A DNA stretch of 64,000 bases from an uncultured Cohaesibacter sp. (GTDB lineage Bacteria; Pseudomonadota; Alphaproteobacteria; Rhizobiales; Cohaesibacteraceae), in assembly GCF_963667045.1 (NCBI RefSeq), contig NZ_OY762934.1:976001-1040000 (forward strand), read 5' to 3'. Both the position numbers and the translations under genes were made by a program. This document shows, one piece after another, positions 53,328 to 61,091 of this stretch. How positions within the stretch are numbered: position 1 is the stretch's first letter; each line of letters starts with the position of its first letter. The notes beneath the pieces were generated by a model. The model ran no database searches, was not told where the DNA came from, and was given only the letters and a program-made list of their open reading frames with translations.

Positions 53328-53824
53328 CACCGGCTCTTTCTGTCTCTGAGATACTTGCCGCGACATTTCGGGCACAGAGCGCGGAATTCGGCGATTTCCG
53401 CTTCACTGAAGCCCTTGACCTTGTTGGCAGGGGCGGCGGTAAAAAGCGCAGGTTTGCCGCAGCTGGGGCACTCGTGGCTGGGGATCACCCCGTGGGCGAC
53501 CATGCTGTATTTGTCCTTTTGGACATGGGCCAGATGCCAGTCCTGGGTCTGGTGGATGGCATTGGTCGGGCAATGGAATTCACAATTGCCACAGAAGACG
53601 CAGCTGTCATGCCAGCAGTCGAACTCCAACCCCTTGTCAGTCTTGGTGAACCGGATGGCACCCGCCGGGCAGACCTTTTCGCATTTGCGGCAGCCTTCGC
53701 AGGTTTCGGGATCAAATTCGATCTTGCCGCGAAAGCGCTTGGCGGTTGGTGCCGGCTGGAAGGGGAACGGATCCGTGAAAGGCCCCTGTGTCAGATTGTG
53801 CGCAAACAATTGCAGGAAATTCAT
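53327..53824 (-). CDS. Hydrogenase Fe-S subunit (HycF/NuoI-like) with C-terminal zinc ribbon
   Basis: 165-residue polyferredoxin subunit. Two 4Fe-4S motifs are present, CEGCRKCEKVCP and CVFCGNCEFHCP, the equivalents of NuoI. A C-terminal extension carries CPSCG and CPKCRGKYL, a zinc-ribbon or rubredoxin-like pair not present in most HycF proteins. The ATG at 53824 has GGAGG upstream; the longer frame to 54127 is an overlap artefact. It should relay electrons from the soluble donor (ferredoxin) to the small subunit. Confidence 0.9.
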   Translation of the reverse strand: MNFLQLFAHNLTQGPFTDPFPFQPAPTAKRFRGKIEFDPETCEGCRKCEKVCPAGAIRFTKTDKGLEFDCWHDSCVFCGNCEFHCPTNAIHQTQDWHLAHVQKDKYSMVAHGVIPSHECPSCGKPALFTAAPANKVKGFSEAEIAEFRALCPKCRGKYLRDRKSR

Positions 53825-53838
53825 CTCGCTAATCCTCC

Positions 53839-54276
53839 TCACATCCGCTCGCGCCAGATCTCGATTGCCTTGGCCACGCCTTCGATGATGGCTTGCGGGC
53901 GCGGTGGGCAACCAGGAACATTGACGTCGACGGGGAAATACTGATCGATCGGTGCTTTCACCGAATAGCTCTCGCGGAAGATGCCGCCGGAGATCGGGCA
54001 AACGCCCACAGCAACCGTGACCTTGGGGTCCGGAATCTCGTTGAAGACCACCAGTGCGGCCTGCATGACCTTGGTTGTCAACGGGCCGGAGATCAACACG
54101 ATGTCGGCATGGCGAGGCGAGCCGCAATATTGGCAGCCGAGCCGCTCGATGTCATAGCGCGGGATCAGGGCGGTCGTGGCCATTTCCACGTCGCAACCGT
54201 TGCAGGACCCGGCGTTGATGCGATAGATCCATGGAGATTTTGCCGCGATCGACTTGAAGTCGGGGATCATGTTCAT
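53839..54276 (-). CDS. Hydrogenase small subunit (NuoB-like)
   Basis: 145-residue subunit with the proximal [4Fe-4S] ligands: SCNGCDVE near the N-terminus, then GVCPISGGIF and VPGCPPRP. It pairs with the large subunit and passes electrons to the nickel site. An additional CQYC pair occurs at about residue 48-51. GGAG lies 9 bases before the ATG at 54276. The protein is short, as in Ech/Mbh small subunits. It is part of the six-gene hydrogenase block. Confidence 0.92.
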   Translation of the reverse strand: MNMIPDFKSIAAKSPWIYRINAGSCNGCDVEMATTALIPRYDIERLGCQYCGSPRHADIVLISGPLTTKVMQAALVVFNEIPDPKVTVAVGVCPISGGIFRESYSVKAPIDQYFPVDVNVPGCPPRPQAIIEGVAKAIEIWRERM

Positions 54277-54294
54277 TTCATCAGTCTCCAAATC

Positions 54295-55254
54295 TCAGGC
54301 CACGATGGTGACGGTGACAACGCTTGCTATGGCGAGCAGCAGCGGCCACTTGAGGAAAAAGCCGAAAGCCTGGTCGATCCGCATGCGACCCATGGACAGG
54401 CGCACCACGGTGACGCCGATTTCCATCAGCACGGCCAGTTGCACCAGCCAACCAAGCAGGCCCCAGATGCCATCGAAGGGCAGCGGCATGAAAAGCGCGA
54501 TGCCGAGACTGAGGACGACGACGGCCTTGAGTGCCGACATCACCTTGAACAACCCGAGCGCCGGACCGGAATATTCAAGCAGCGGCCCTTCGAGCACTTC
54601 GGTTTCTGCTTCGGGGATGTCGAAGGGGATGATCCCGAGGTTGGCTGGGAAGAACAGGGCAAAAGCTGCCAGCGCTGGCCACATCACCGGATCGAGCAGG
54701 AACATGCCATGGCTGCGCTGGTAGGCGATGATGTCGGTGAGCGAGAAGCTGATGACACCGCCCTGCCCCATGCCGGTGCGCAGGGCAACGGCGAGTACGG
54801 CCAGCACGATCGGAGCTTCATAGGCCAGCATCAGGGTCATTTCCCGCGAGAAGCCGAGCGCACCATAGGGAGAGGTCGAGGCCGAGCCTGCGATCATCAG
54901 GATGATGGCGGGAACCATCAGCAGATAGAGCAGCACGATCAGGTTGCCCAGCATCGGGTCCGGGCTGTAGAGCCCGGAAACCGGCACCAAGGCCACTGCG
55001 ACCAGCATGGAGACGACACCGACGAGCGGCGCTCCGAGAAAGACCGGCTGGCTTGCCGTTGCAGGCACCATCGTGCGCTTGAAACTGAGCTTGACCAGAT
55101 CAAAGAAGGGTTGGGCCAGTGGTGGCCCGATGCGCCCCTGAAGACGGGCGGCGACGCGCCGGTCGAGGCCCTTGAGCGACAACCCGAGCACCAGAGCGAA
55201 CAGGCCGCCAGGGAACAGGAATACCGCAAGAAGTGTAGTGAGTTGCGTGGACAT
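54295..55254 (-). CDS. Hydrogenase membrane anchor (NuoH/HyfC-like)
   Basis: 319-residue membrane protein with about eight helices, the complex I NuoH equivalent in group 4 hydrogenases (HycD/HyfC/EchB). The loop GRIGPPLAQPFFDLVKL and the conserved glutamates in FDIPEAETEVLEGPLLEYSG are the family signature; these connect the catalytic part to the ion path. It anchors the hydrophilic arm to the antiporter-like subunit encoded next. Confidence 0.93.
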   Translation of the reverse strand: MSTQLTTLLAVFLFPGGLFALVLGLSLKGLDRRVAARLQGRIGPPLAQPFFDLVKLSFKRTMVPATASQPVFLGAPLVGVVSMLVAVALVPVSGLYSPDPMLGNLIVLLYLLMVPAIILMIAGSASTSPYGALGFSREMTLMLAYEAPIVLAVLAVALRTGMGQGGVISFSLTDIIAYQRSHGMFLLDPVMWPALAAFALFFPANLGIIPFDIPEAETEVLEGPLLEYSGPALGLFKVMSALKAVVVLSLGIALFMPLPFDGIWGLLGWLVQLAVLMEIGVTVVRLSMGRMRIDQAFGFFLKWPLLLAIASVVTVTIVA

Positions 55255-55268
55255 GGTTGTTCCCTCCC

Positions 55269-58200
55269 TTACGCTTGGGTTCCAGAGCCGATCCCCTTGG
55301 GCAGCAGCCCGTGGATCGCCTTATCGGGGGTTTCAAAGAGGCTGTTGGCGCCAAGCCGGGTCTGACCGCCCGACAGATCGCCGACACCGCAGACATGGGC
55401 ATTGGAACGGACCACACCAGCCTTGCGACCAAGGCGCAGCCAGGGCAGCAGGATGAGACCGAACACCAGCACCAGTATGGACAGCAGCATCGGGCTCCAG
55501 CCATCCAGCCCCGGCAACGGACCGGTCAGCGTCGCAGCAATCGGGGTCATGCCGAGATCGGACATGATGGCAGCGATCGGCATCAGAGCGAGCCCGGGGA
55601 AGAGGCCAAGCACCAGACTGCCGAGGCTGAGAACGCCCATGGGAATGAGCATCGCAACCGGGGCCTCCCGAGCACTTTCACTGCGCGGGTTCGGTGTTCC
55701 CATGAAGGCGGCGTGGGCAAACTTCAGCACAGCGGCCAGTGTGAACAGACTTCCGATCATCGCCATGGCACCAAGCAGCCAATGGCCGGACTGGAAGGAT
55801 GCCTCGAAGATCATCCATTTCGAGCTGAAGCCATTGAGCGGTGGAACACCGGCCAGCGACAGGCCCGAGAACAGGAACATACCGAAGGTCAGAGGCATCT
55901 TGCGACCAAGCCCCCCCAGTTCGTCGAGCATGGTGGCATGGCTGTTGACCATGATGGCACCGGCGACGAGAAACAGGGTGTCCTTGAGCAGCATGTGATT
56001 GACGAAGTGCAGCAAGCCACCGGCGACCCCGAGCGTGGTGCCAAGGGACAGGGCCAGCAGAACATAGCCGAGCTGGGAGACGGTGGAATAGATCAGCACC
56101 ATCTTGATGCTGTTCTGGATGACCGCCATCACACCGGCATAGACAATGGTGATGCCTGCGATGATCGAGATCGCATAGAGCAACACCGGTTGTCCTGCCA
56201 CAGTCCCGCCAAGCTTGGCAAAGACGGTGGCGCCACCAAAAGCGACAAACAGCTTGAGCACACCCCAAGGGCCGCTTTTCAGCAGAACCGCCGAGATATA
56301 TCCGGACACAGGGGTTGGCGCTGCGGCCGGGTGCATCTGATAGTCGATGCGGATTGGCAGCTGGGCCGCTTTCATCACCATGCCGAGGAAGACCAGCACG
56401 ATGGCAGGCGCAATCGTGGCGGCTGGCAGGGCGGCGAGCGCGTCACCCAAAGCGGCCAGGAGGAAAGTACCGCTTTGGGCAGCGACCATCGTAACGCCAA
56501 GGAACAGGAGAGACGCGCCGATGGTGTTGAAGAGGAAGTATTTGAAGCCTTCCCTGCGAGCGACTGCGGTTTCCTCATGGACAATTGCCGCCCACAGGGC
56601 CCAGGCGCTCATCAGCTCCCAGAAGGCAAAGAAGTTGAACAGGTCAGCTGCTGCCGTCATGCCCAGAAGACCGGCAATCATCACCAGAAAGGCGAAATAG
56701 AAGCGGGGCTGGGCGTGACTATGTGCCAGATAGGCCGTGGTATGGAGCATGTTGAGCGCCCCTACCCCTGCGATCAGCAAGGCAAAGCAGAAGGAGAGCG
56801 TATCGTAACGGTCTGCCTGAACAAGGATGGCTGCAATGGCCAGCAACAGGGTGACGACCGCCAGACGACCGGCCCAGGCCACAGAGAAGCGTCCCAGAAG
56901 CAGCACGACAATGGCACCGATCATCACCAGACCGGCAGACAACGGCCACTGCATGACCAGATCAGGCAGGACAGCCGGAACAAGACCGGCGTTGGCAGCC
57001 AGCTGATCGCCGATCGGCATGATCAGGCCGAGCTGATAGGTCGGCAGCAAGCCACCAAAGACGATGGCTGCGGCCAGAATGCCCATGGCCAGTCGCATGG
57101 TGGCGGGCGCTTCCCTCACCTCGCTGATTGCTGCAGCTGAGGGATGGTAGAACAGAACACCGATGACACGGGTGTAGTAGACCACGCCAATGATGCCCCC
57201 CAGCAGGAGGATCACAGCGACGGCATACTGACCCGCTTGTGCGGCAGCGTAGATCATCAGGAATTTGGAGATGAAGCCGGAGAACGGCGGCAACCCCATC
57301 AGGGCAACGCTGCCAAGCGCATAGACCCCGGCGGTGAATGGCATCTTCTTGCCAAGCCCTGCCAGATCGCTGATCTGTCGCAGGCCGGTGCGCATGATGA
57401 AGGCACCCGCTGCGTAGAAGAGAAGGGTTTTCATGACCGCGTGATTGAGCACATGGAGCAGTGCTGCATCAGTTGCCAGAGCCGTTCCCAATCCCAGAAT
57501 TGCGGTGATTTCACCAACCTGCGCCAATGTCGAGAAGGCCAGCATCCGCTTGAGCTCCTTCTCGAACAGGGCGCGGACCTCGCCATAAAGCAAGGTGATG
57601 CAGCCAAGCGCGATCAGGACGGTGTGCAGATCGATGCCGTTGCCTGTAGCGCGAGCAATTGCCGAAACGCCGAAGACACCAAACAGAATCTTGACGATGC
57701 CGAACAATCCCGCCTTGGTCAGGATCCCCGACAGCGGCCCGGAGACCGATGACGGCGCCTGCGGATGGGCAAGTGGAAGCCAGGCATGGAATGGCACCAT
57801 GCCGGCTTTCACTGCAAACCCCAGGAAGACAGCAGTAACAATGACCAGGGTAGCCAACGGGGCGATACTGCCGAACCCTTGGGCAAGGGCGGTAAACTCG
57901 AAAGATCCGATTTCTGCATGAGCAACCAGCATGCCGTAATGCATCAGATAGGCACCACCGGCACACATGACGAAATAGACCAGACCTGCTTTCAGGGCCT
58001 TTTGGGTCTGTTCATGAATGACAAGGAAGTAGGACGTCCAGGTCATCAGCTCCCAATAGACATAGAAATTGCCGAACTCATGCGCAGTAGTCAGGCCGAG
58101 CATCGAGCCGAGCATCAGGAAAGTGAAGAAGTAGTAGCGGTTCGCCCATTCCTCTTTTGCCATGTAGCCGACCGAATAGATGACCATGACTGCAATAATG

Positions 58201-59054
58201 CCGGAAAACAGCAGGGCAAACAGTTTAGAGGTCGGATCAAGGCCCGCATCCAACGCGACCATTGCAACGCTGGCGATCGCAAGGGCCACGGCGGCCAGAT
58301 CACGCAGGCGGGGAGCAATGCGTCCCACCCCATATATCGCAAAAGCGCCAATATATGGGACCAGCACCAGGAGCGCCCAGGGCGACTCGAACTCGGGCAG
58401 TCCTTCAAGGCTGGCATAACCGGCAAGACCGGCGGCCATTTGTTCGACCGGCGCCGGGAAAACGCTGATCACGGCCGCAACGACAGCCAGAAAGATCGCC
58501 AGCGGCATGGCCAGCGTCGGGGCTGGTTGCAGCTTGACGCGATGTTCTGATTTCTCGAAACAGATCCTCTGGATGAGGATCAGATAATAGACGGCGGCGA
58601 TGATCGAGGCGACAGTCCCCACCGCAGCGATGGCCCATTGCCCCTGCTCGATTGCAGCATAAAGAATGAGAAATTTGGAATAGGACCCCTTGAACGGCGA
58701 CAGGCCCATGACCGAGAACATGCCAAAGCCGAACAGGGTCGCCGCAAGAGGCATCCGCTGGCCGCTGCCAGCCAGATCCGTCAACCAGATCGAAGCCGTG
58801 CGCCGGATGAGATACCAGCCGCTTATCAAGACCAGCCCGCGCATGACAAGCTGATAGGTGACATGCATATAGGCTCCGGTTTCACCGGCAGCTCCGCCGA
58901 TCCCGAGACCGATCAGAACATAACCGATCTCTGCAATAGTCGAGACGATGAAAACGCGGACTGGATTCTTCAGGCTCAGTAAAGCCCCGATCTCGCCGCA
59001 CAAAAGAAAAATGGCCCCCATCCAGGCCAGACTCATCGGGTCCAGGGTCGTCAT
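55269..59054 (-). CDS. Fused antiporter-like (NuoL/M/N-type) proton-conducting subunit, three modules
   Basis: 1261-residue membrane protein. It begins with a partial antiporter module (residues about 1-220; only the C-terminal half, with Arg72 in VTYQLVMRGLVLISG replacing the usual Lys). Two complete modules follow: one at about 225-700 with Glu335 (YWELMTW), Lys416 (FAVKAGMVP), Lys447 and Lys542, and one at about 705-1240 with Glu813 (FWELMSAW), Lys895 (MVMKAAQLP), Lys926 and Lys1024. These charged residues are those that carry ions in NuoL/M/N and Mrp. Most group 4 hydrogenases have separate subunits, so the fusion is unusual. The ATG at 59054 has GGAGG upstream. It is the first gene of the hydrogenase operon. 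Confidence 0.9.
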   Translation of the reverse strand: MTTLDPMSLAWMGAIFLLCGEIGALLSLKNPVRVFIVSTIAEIGYVLIGLGIGGAAGETGAYMHVTYQLVMRGLVLISGWYLIRRTASIWLTDLAGSGQRMPLAATLFGFGMFSVMGLSPFKGSYSKFLILYAAIEQGQWAIAAVGTVASIIAAVYYLILIQRICFEKSEHRVKLQPAPTLAMPLAIFLAVVAAVISVFPAPVEQMAAGLAGYASLEGLPEFESPWALLVLVPYIGAFAIYGVGRIAPRLRDLAAVALAIASVAMVALDAGLDPTSKLFALLFSGIIAVMVIYSVGYMAKEEWANRYYFFTFLMLGSMLGLTTAHEFGNFYVYWELMTWTSYFLVIHEQTQKALKAGLVYFVMCAGGAYLMHYGMLVAHAEIGSFEFTALAQGFGSIAPLATLVIVTAVFLGFAVKAGMVPFHAWLPLAHPQAPSSVSGPLSGILTKAGLFGIVKILFGVFGVSAIARATGNGIDLHTVLIALGCITLLYGEVRALFEKELKRMLAFSTLAQVGEITAILGLGTALATDAALLHVLNHAVMKTLLFYAAGAFIMRTGLRQISDLAGLGKKMPFTAGVYALGSVALMGLPPFSGFISKFLMIYAAAQAGQYAVAVILLLGGIIGVVYYTRVIGVLFYHPSAAAISEVREAPATMRLAMGILAAAIVFGGLLPTYQLGLIMPIGDQLAANAGLVPAVLPDLVMQWPLSAGLVMIGAIVVLLLGRFSVAWAGRLAVVTLLLAIAAILVQADRYDTLSFCFALLIAGVGALNMLHTTAYLAHSHAQPRFYFAFLVMIAGLLGMTAAADLFNFFAFWELMSAWALWAAIVHEETAVARREGFKYFLFNTIGASLLFLGVTMVAAQSGTFLLAALGDALAALPAATIAPAIVLVFLGMVMKAAQLPIRIDYQMHPAAAPTPVSGYISAVLLKSGPWGVLKLFVAFGGATVFAKLGGTVAGQPVLLYAISIIAGITIVYAGVMAVIQNSIKMVLIYSTVSQLGYVLLALSLGTTLGVAGGLLHFVNHMLLKDTLFLVAGAIMVNSHATMLDELGGLGRKMPLTFGMFLFSGLSLAGVPPLNGFSSKWMIFEASFQSGHWLLGAMAMIGSLFTLAAVLKFAHAAFMGTPNPRSESAREAPVAMLIPMGVLSLGSLVLGLFPGLALMPIAAIMSDLGMTPIAATLTGPLPGLDGWSPMLLSILVLVFGLILLPWLRLGRKAGVVRSNAHVCGVGDLSGGQTRLGANSLFETPDKAIHGLLPKGIGSGTQA

Positions 59055-59382
59055 TATATTGGTCCTCCACTCAGGAGACCGGTTCTGGACGCTGGTCGGC
59101 AGCCATACCGGTTCCCCTTTTGGGACCAATGTGCGCGTGTCAATCGAGGTGGTCTGTCACGCGGATGACAAAGTAAAAAAAATATTCTGTAAGGTACCCG
59201 ACAGTCAGTTTTTAAGTGCCGGAAACGATAATGATAATCAACACAATCATCAGTTTTACTGTTTTTCACCGGCCATGTATATCATTGAAGACGCTTTGAC
59301 TTTTAATTTAAAACGCGGTTGACTTTGCCCAATCTTCTAAATGAATCACCCGTTTCCTTTGTTCAACTAAAGGACAGTTTCC
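59055..59382. promoter_or_regulatory. Divergent promoter region of hydrogenase operon and hypA
   Basis: 328 bases between the start of the antiporter-like subunit gene (minus) and hypA (plus), with A+T-rich parts. It should hold promoters for both directions. I did not find a good sigma-54 (-24/-12) element, in line with the neighbouring regulator having lost the sigma-54 activating module. A TGTCA-N6-TGACA palindrome is listed separately. Confidence 0.6.
59155..59170. promoter_or_regulatory. Candidate Crp/Fnr-type operator TGTCA-N6-TGACA
   Basis: A perfect 5-base inverted repeat with a 6-base spacer, the geometry of Crp/Fnr-family sites (Crp TGTGA-N6-TCACA; CooA TGTCG-N6-CGACA). It is 101 bases upstream of the hydrogenase operon start codon and 213 upstream of hypA. 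The cis-encoded GAF-PAS-Crp/Fnr regulator is a natural candidate binder. Confidence 0.45.
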
Positions 59383-59760
59383 ATGCACGAGCTATCGCTC
59401 TGTCAAAGCATCATTCAACTTACGGAACGGGTAGCGAATTCTTATGACGCCTCTAAAGTTATTGGCGTTACTGTCGAGTTGGGAACCGCCGTTGCCATTG
59501 AGGAGGATACGTTCCGGTTCTGCTTCGATGCGGTTGCCAGCGACACGATCGCGGATGGATCAAGGCTGGTGATCGACTGGGTAAATCTCAAGCTGCAGTG
59601 CCGAACCTGCGAGACCGTCTATTTCCCGAGTTCGCCCGTCATACCCGAGCCCTGCCCCCGATGCGGCTCGTTTGATACGCGTTGCCTTGCCGGTCGCGAG
59701 TTTTCCGTCAAGCACATTGAAGTGGAGGGCACAAGAACGGAAACGGGCCAGCGGGCATGA
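59383..59760 (+). CDS. hypA: HypA, nickel metallochaperone
   Basis: 125-residue HypA. MHELSLCQSI at the start gives the nickel-binding MHE motif, and the two CxxC pairs (CRTCETVYF and CPRCGSFDTRC) form the zinc site. It passes nickel with HypB to the hydrogenase large subunit. It is separated from the other hyp genes and divergent from the hydrogenase operon, leading a small plus-strand unit with moaA and moeA. Confidence 0.95.
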   Translation: MHELSLCQSIIQLTERVANSYDASKVIGVTVELGTAVAIEEDTFRFCFDAVASDTIADGSRLVIDWVNLKLQCRTCETVYFPSSPVIPEPCPRCGSFDTRCLAGREFSVKHIEVEGTRTETGQRA

Positions 59761-59884
59761 CAACCGGCAAGATATACTGAAGCCGAAAAGACAAGAGTGC
59801 AGACAAGAAACGCAGGCCAACCAGACAAATCGGCGATAAAGCCCTGCGGGCCAAAAGACAATAACGGTGTTGGGAGGCATCGAA

Positions 59885-60910
59885 ATGACTTCACCCAGGA
59901 AAAAGCCCCGCTCGCATGAAATGACAGACTCCTTCGGCCGCAAGATCGACTATCTGCGGCTATCGGTTACGGACCGCTGCGATTTCCGCTGCTTCTACTG
60001 CATGGGAAACAATGTAACCTTTCTGCCCAAGCCCGACGTGCTCAGCCTTGAAGAACTGGACCGGCTGTGCGGCCTGTTTGTCGATCAGGGCGTGCGCAAG
60101 CTGCGGCTGACCGGAGGTGAGCCCCTTGTGCGCAGAGGCATCCTGACGCTCATCAGTTCCCTCTCCCGCCATCTTGAAAGCGGGCGCCTCAAGGAAATAA
60201 CGCTGACGACCAATGGCTCCCAACTGGCCCAGATGGCGACGGCGCTGGTCGATCTCGGGGTCGTGCGCATCAACGTCTCGCTCGATACATTGCGGGCGGA
60301 CCGCTTCACGCAGATCACCGGCAAGCCGCGCCTTGCCCAGGTGATAGAAGGCATCGAAACGGCCCTCAAGGCTGGCATCAAGCTCAAGATCAACACGGTT
60401 GCTCTCAAGGGGGTCAATGATGACGAATTCGATGATCTCCTCCGCTTCTGCCATGAAAGACAGATGGACCTGACGATCATCGAGACCATGCCCATGGGCG
60501 GGGTGCTGTTTGACCGCCCCGACGTCTATCTGCCGCTTGATACAATCCGGGAGCAGCTTGCCGGAAGCTGGAGCCTCGCTCCCTCCCCCCATCACTCCGG
60601 AGGGCCTGCGCGCTACTTCACCGTGGCGGAAACCGGCGGGCGGGTCGGCTTCATCGCCCCGATGACCCACAATTTCTGCGACAGCTGCAATCGGGTGCGC
60701 CTGAGCTGCACGGGCATCCTCTACACCTGCCTTGGTCGCAATGATGCCACCAATCTGCGTATCCCCTTGCGCGCCTCGCAGAGCAACCAGCCGGTCATCA
60801 AGGCCATCCGCGATGCGATTGCCCACAAGCCGCTGGGGCATGACTTCGGCATCAGCCGGGACGCCAACCACACCTCGGTTGAACGCCCCATGTCCATCAC
60901 TGGCGGCTAG
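59885..60910 (+). CDS. moaA: MoaA, GTP 3',8-cyclase (molybdenum cofactor)
   Basis: 341-residue radical SAM enzyme for the first step of molybdopterin synthesis, made from GTP. The N-terminal cluster is C32-x3-C36-x2-C39 in DRCDFRCFYCM, and the second cluster cysteines are in NFCDSCNRVRLSCTG. The C-terminal GG in PMSITGG, needed for activity, is present. The ATG at 59885 has GGGAGG at 7 bases; upstream in-frame starts are less likely. moaC and moaD/E are not in the window, so this may be an extra copy serving the aldehyde oxidoreductase island. Confidence 0.93.
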   Translation: MTSPRKKPRSHEMTDSFGRKIDYLRLSVTDRCDFRCFYCMGNNVTFLPKPDVLSLEELDRLCGLFVDQGVRKLRLTGGEPLVRRGILTLISSLSRHLESGRLKEITLTTNGSQLAQMATALVDLGVVRINVSLDTLRADRFTQITGKPRLAQVIEGIETALKAGIKLKINTVALKGVNDDEFDDLLRFCHERQMDLTIIETMPMGGVLFDRPDVYLPLDTIREQLAGSWSLAPSPHHSGGPARYFTVAETGGRVGFIAPMTHNFCDSCNRVRLSCTGILYTCLGRNDATNLRIPLRASQSNQPVIKAIRDAIAHKPLGHDFGISRDANHTSVERPMSITGG

Positions 60911-60980
60911 CCCAACAGGTTTGCGAGCATCAACGCCCGCAAACTGCCCCCTCGAAACCAGCCCAGCAGGATGACTCACA

Positions 60981-61091
60981 ATGACAGAAATAATCGCCTC
61001 GCTGTTTGAACCAAGCCAGTTCCCTATGGCGGATATCAAGCATGACCAAGGACAGAACCAAGAGTATGGGCACAGGGAGGACAACGTATGA
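60981..61091 (+). CDS. Small ORF preceding and overlapping moeA
   Basis: 36-codon frame MTEIIASLFEPSQFPMADIK... ending with TGA inside the moeA start (ATGA overlap), the arrangement of translational coupling. A CAGGA lies about 9 bases before its ATG. The peptide is hydrophilic and matches nothing I know. It could be a leader peptide that lets ribosomes reach moeA, or a chance frame; overlap and spacing are the only evidence. Confidence 0.4.
   Translation: MTEIIASLFEPSQFPMADIKHDQGQNQEYGHREDNV

Noticed and set aside
55257..57140. 627-codon plus-strand open frame (and a 490-codon one at 53893-55365)
   Set aside because: Antisense to the antiporter-like and NuoH-like subunits; strongly hydrophilic His/Gln/Asp-rich translation typical of the reverse of membrane-protein codons.
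59055..59382. Sigma-54 (-24/-12) promoter for the hydrogenase operon
   Set aside because: The best candidate near 59,190-59,215 (CCGGCAC on the minus strand) lacks the TTGC half at the right distance.
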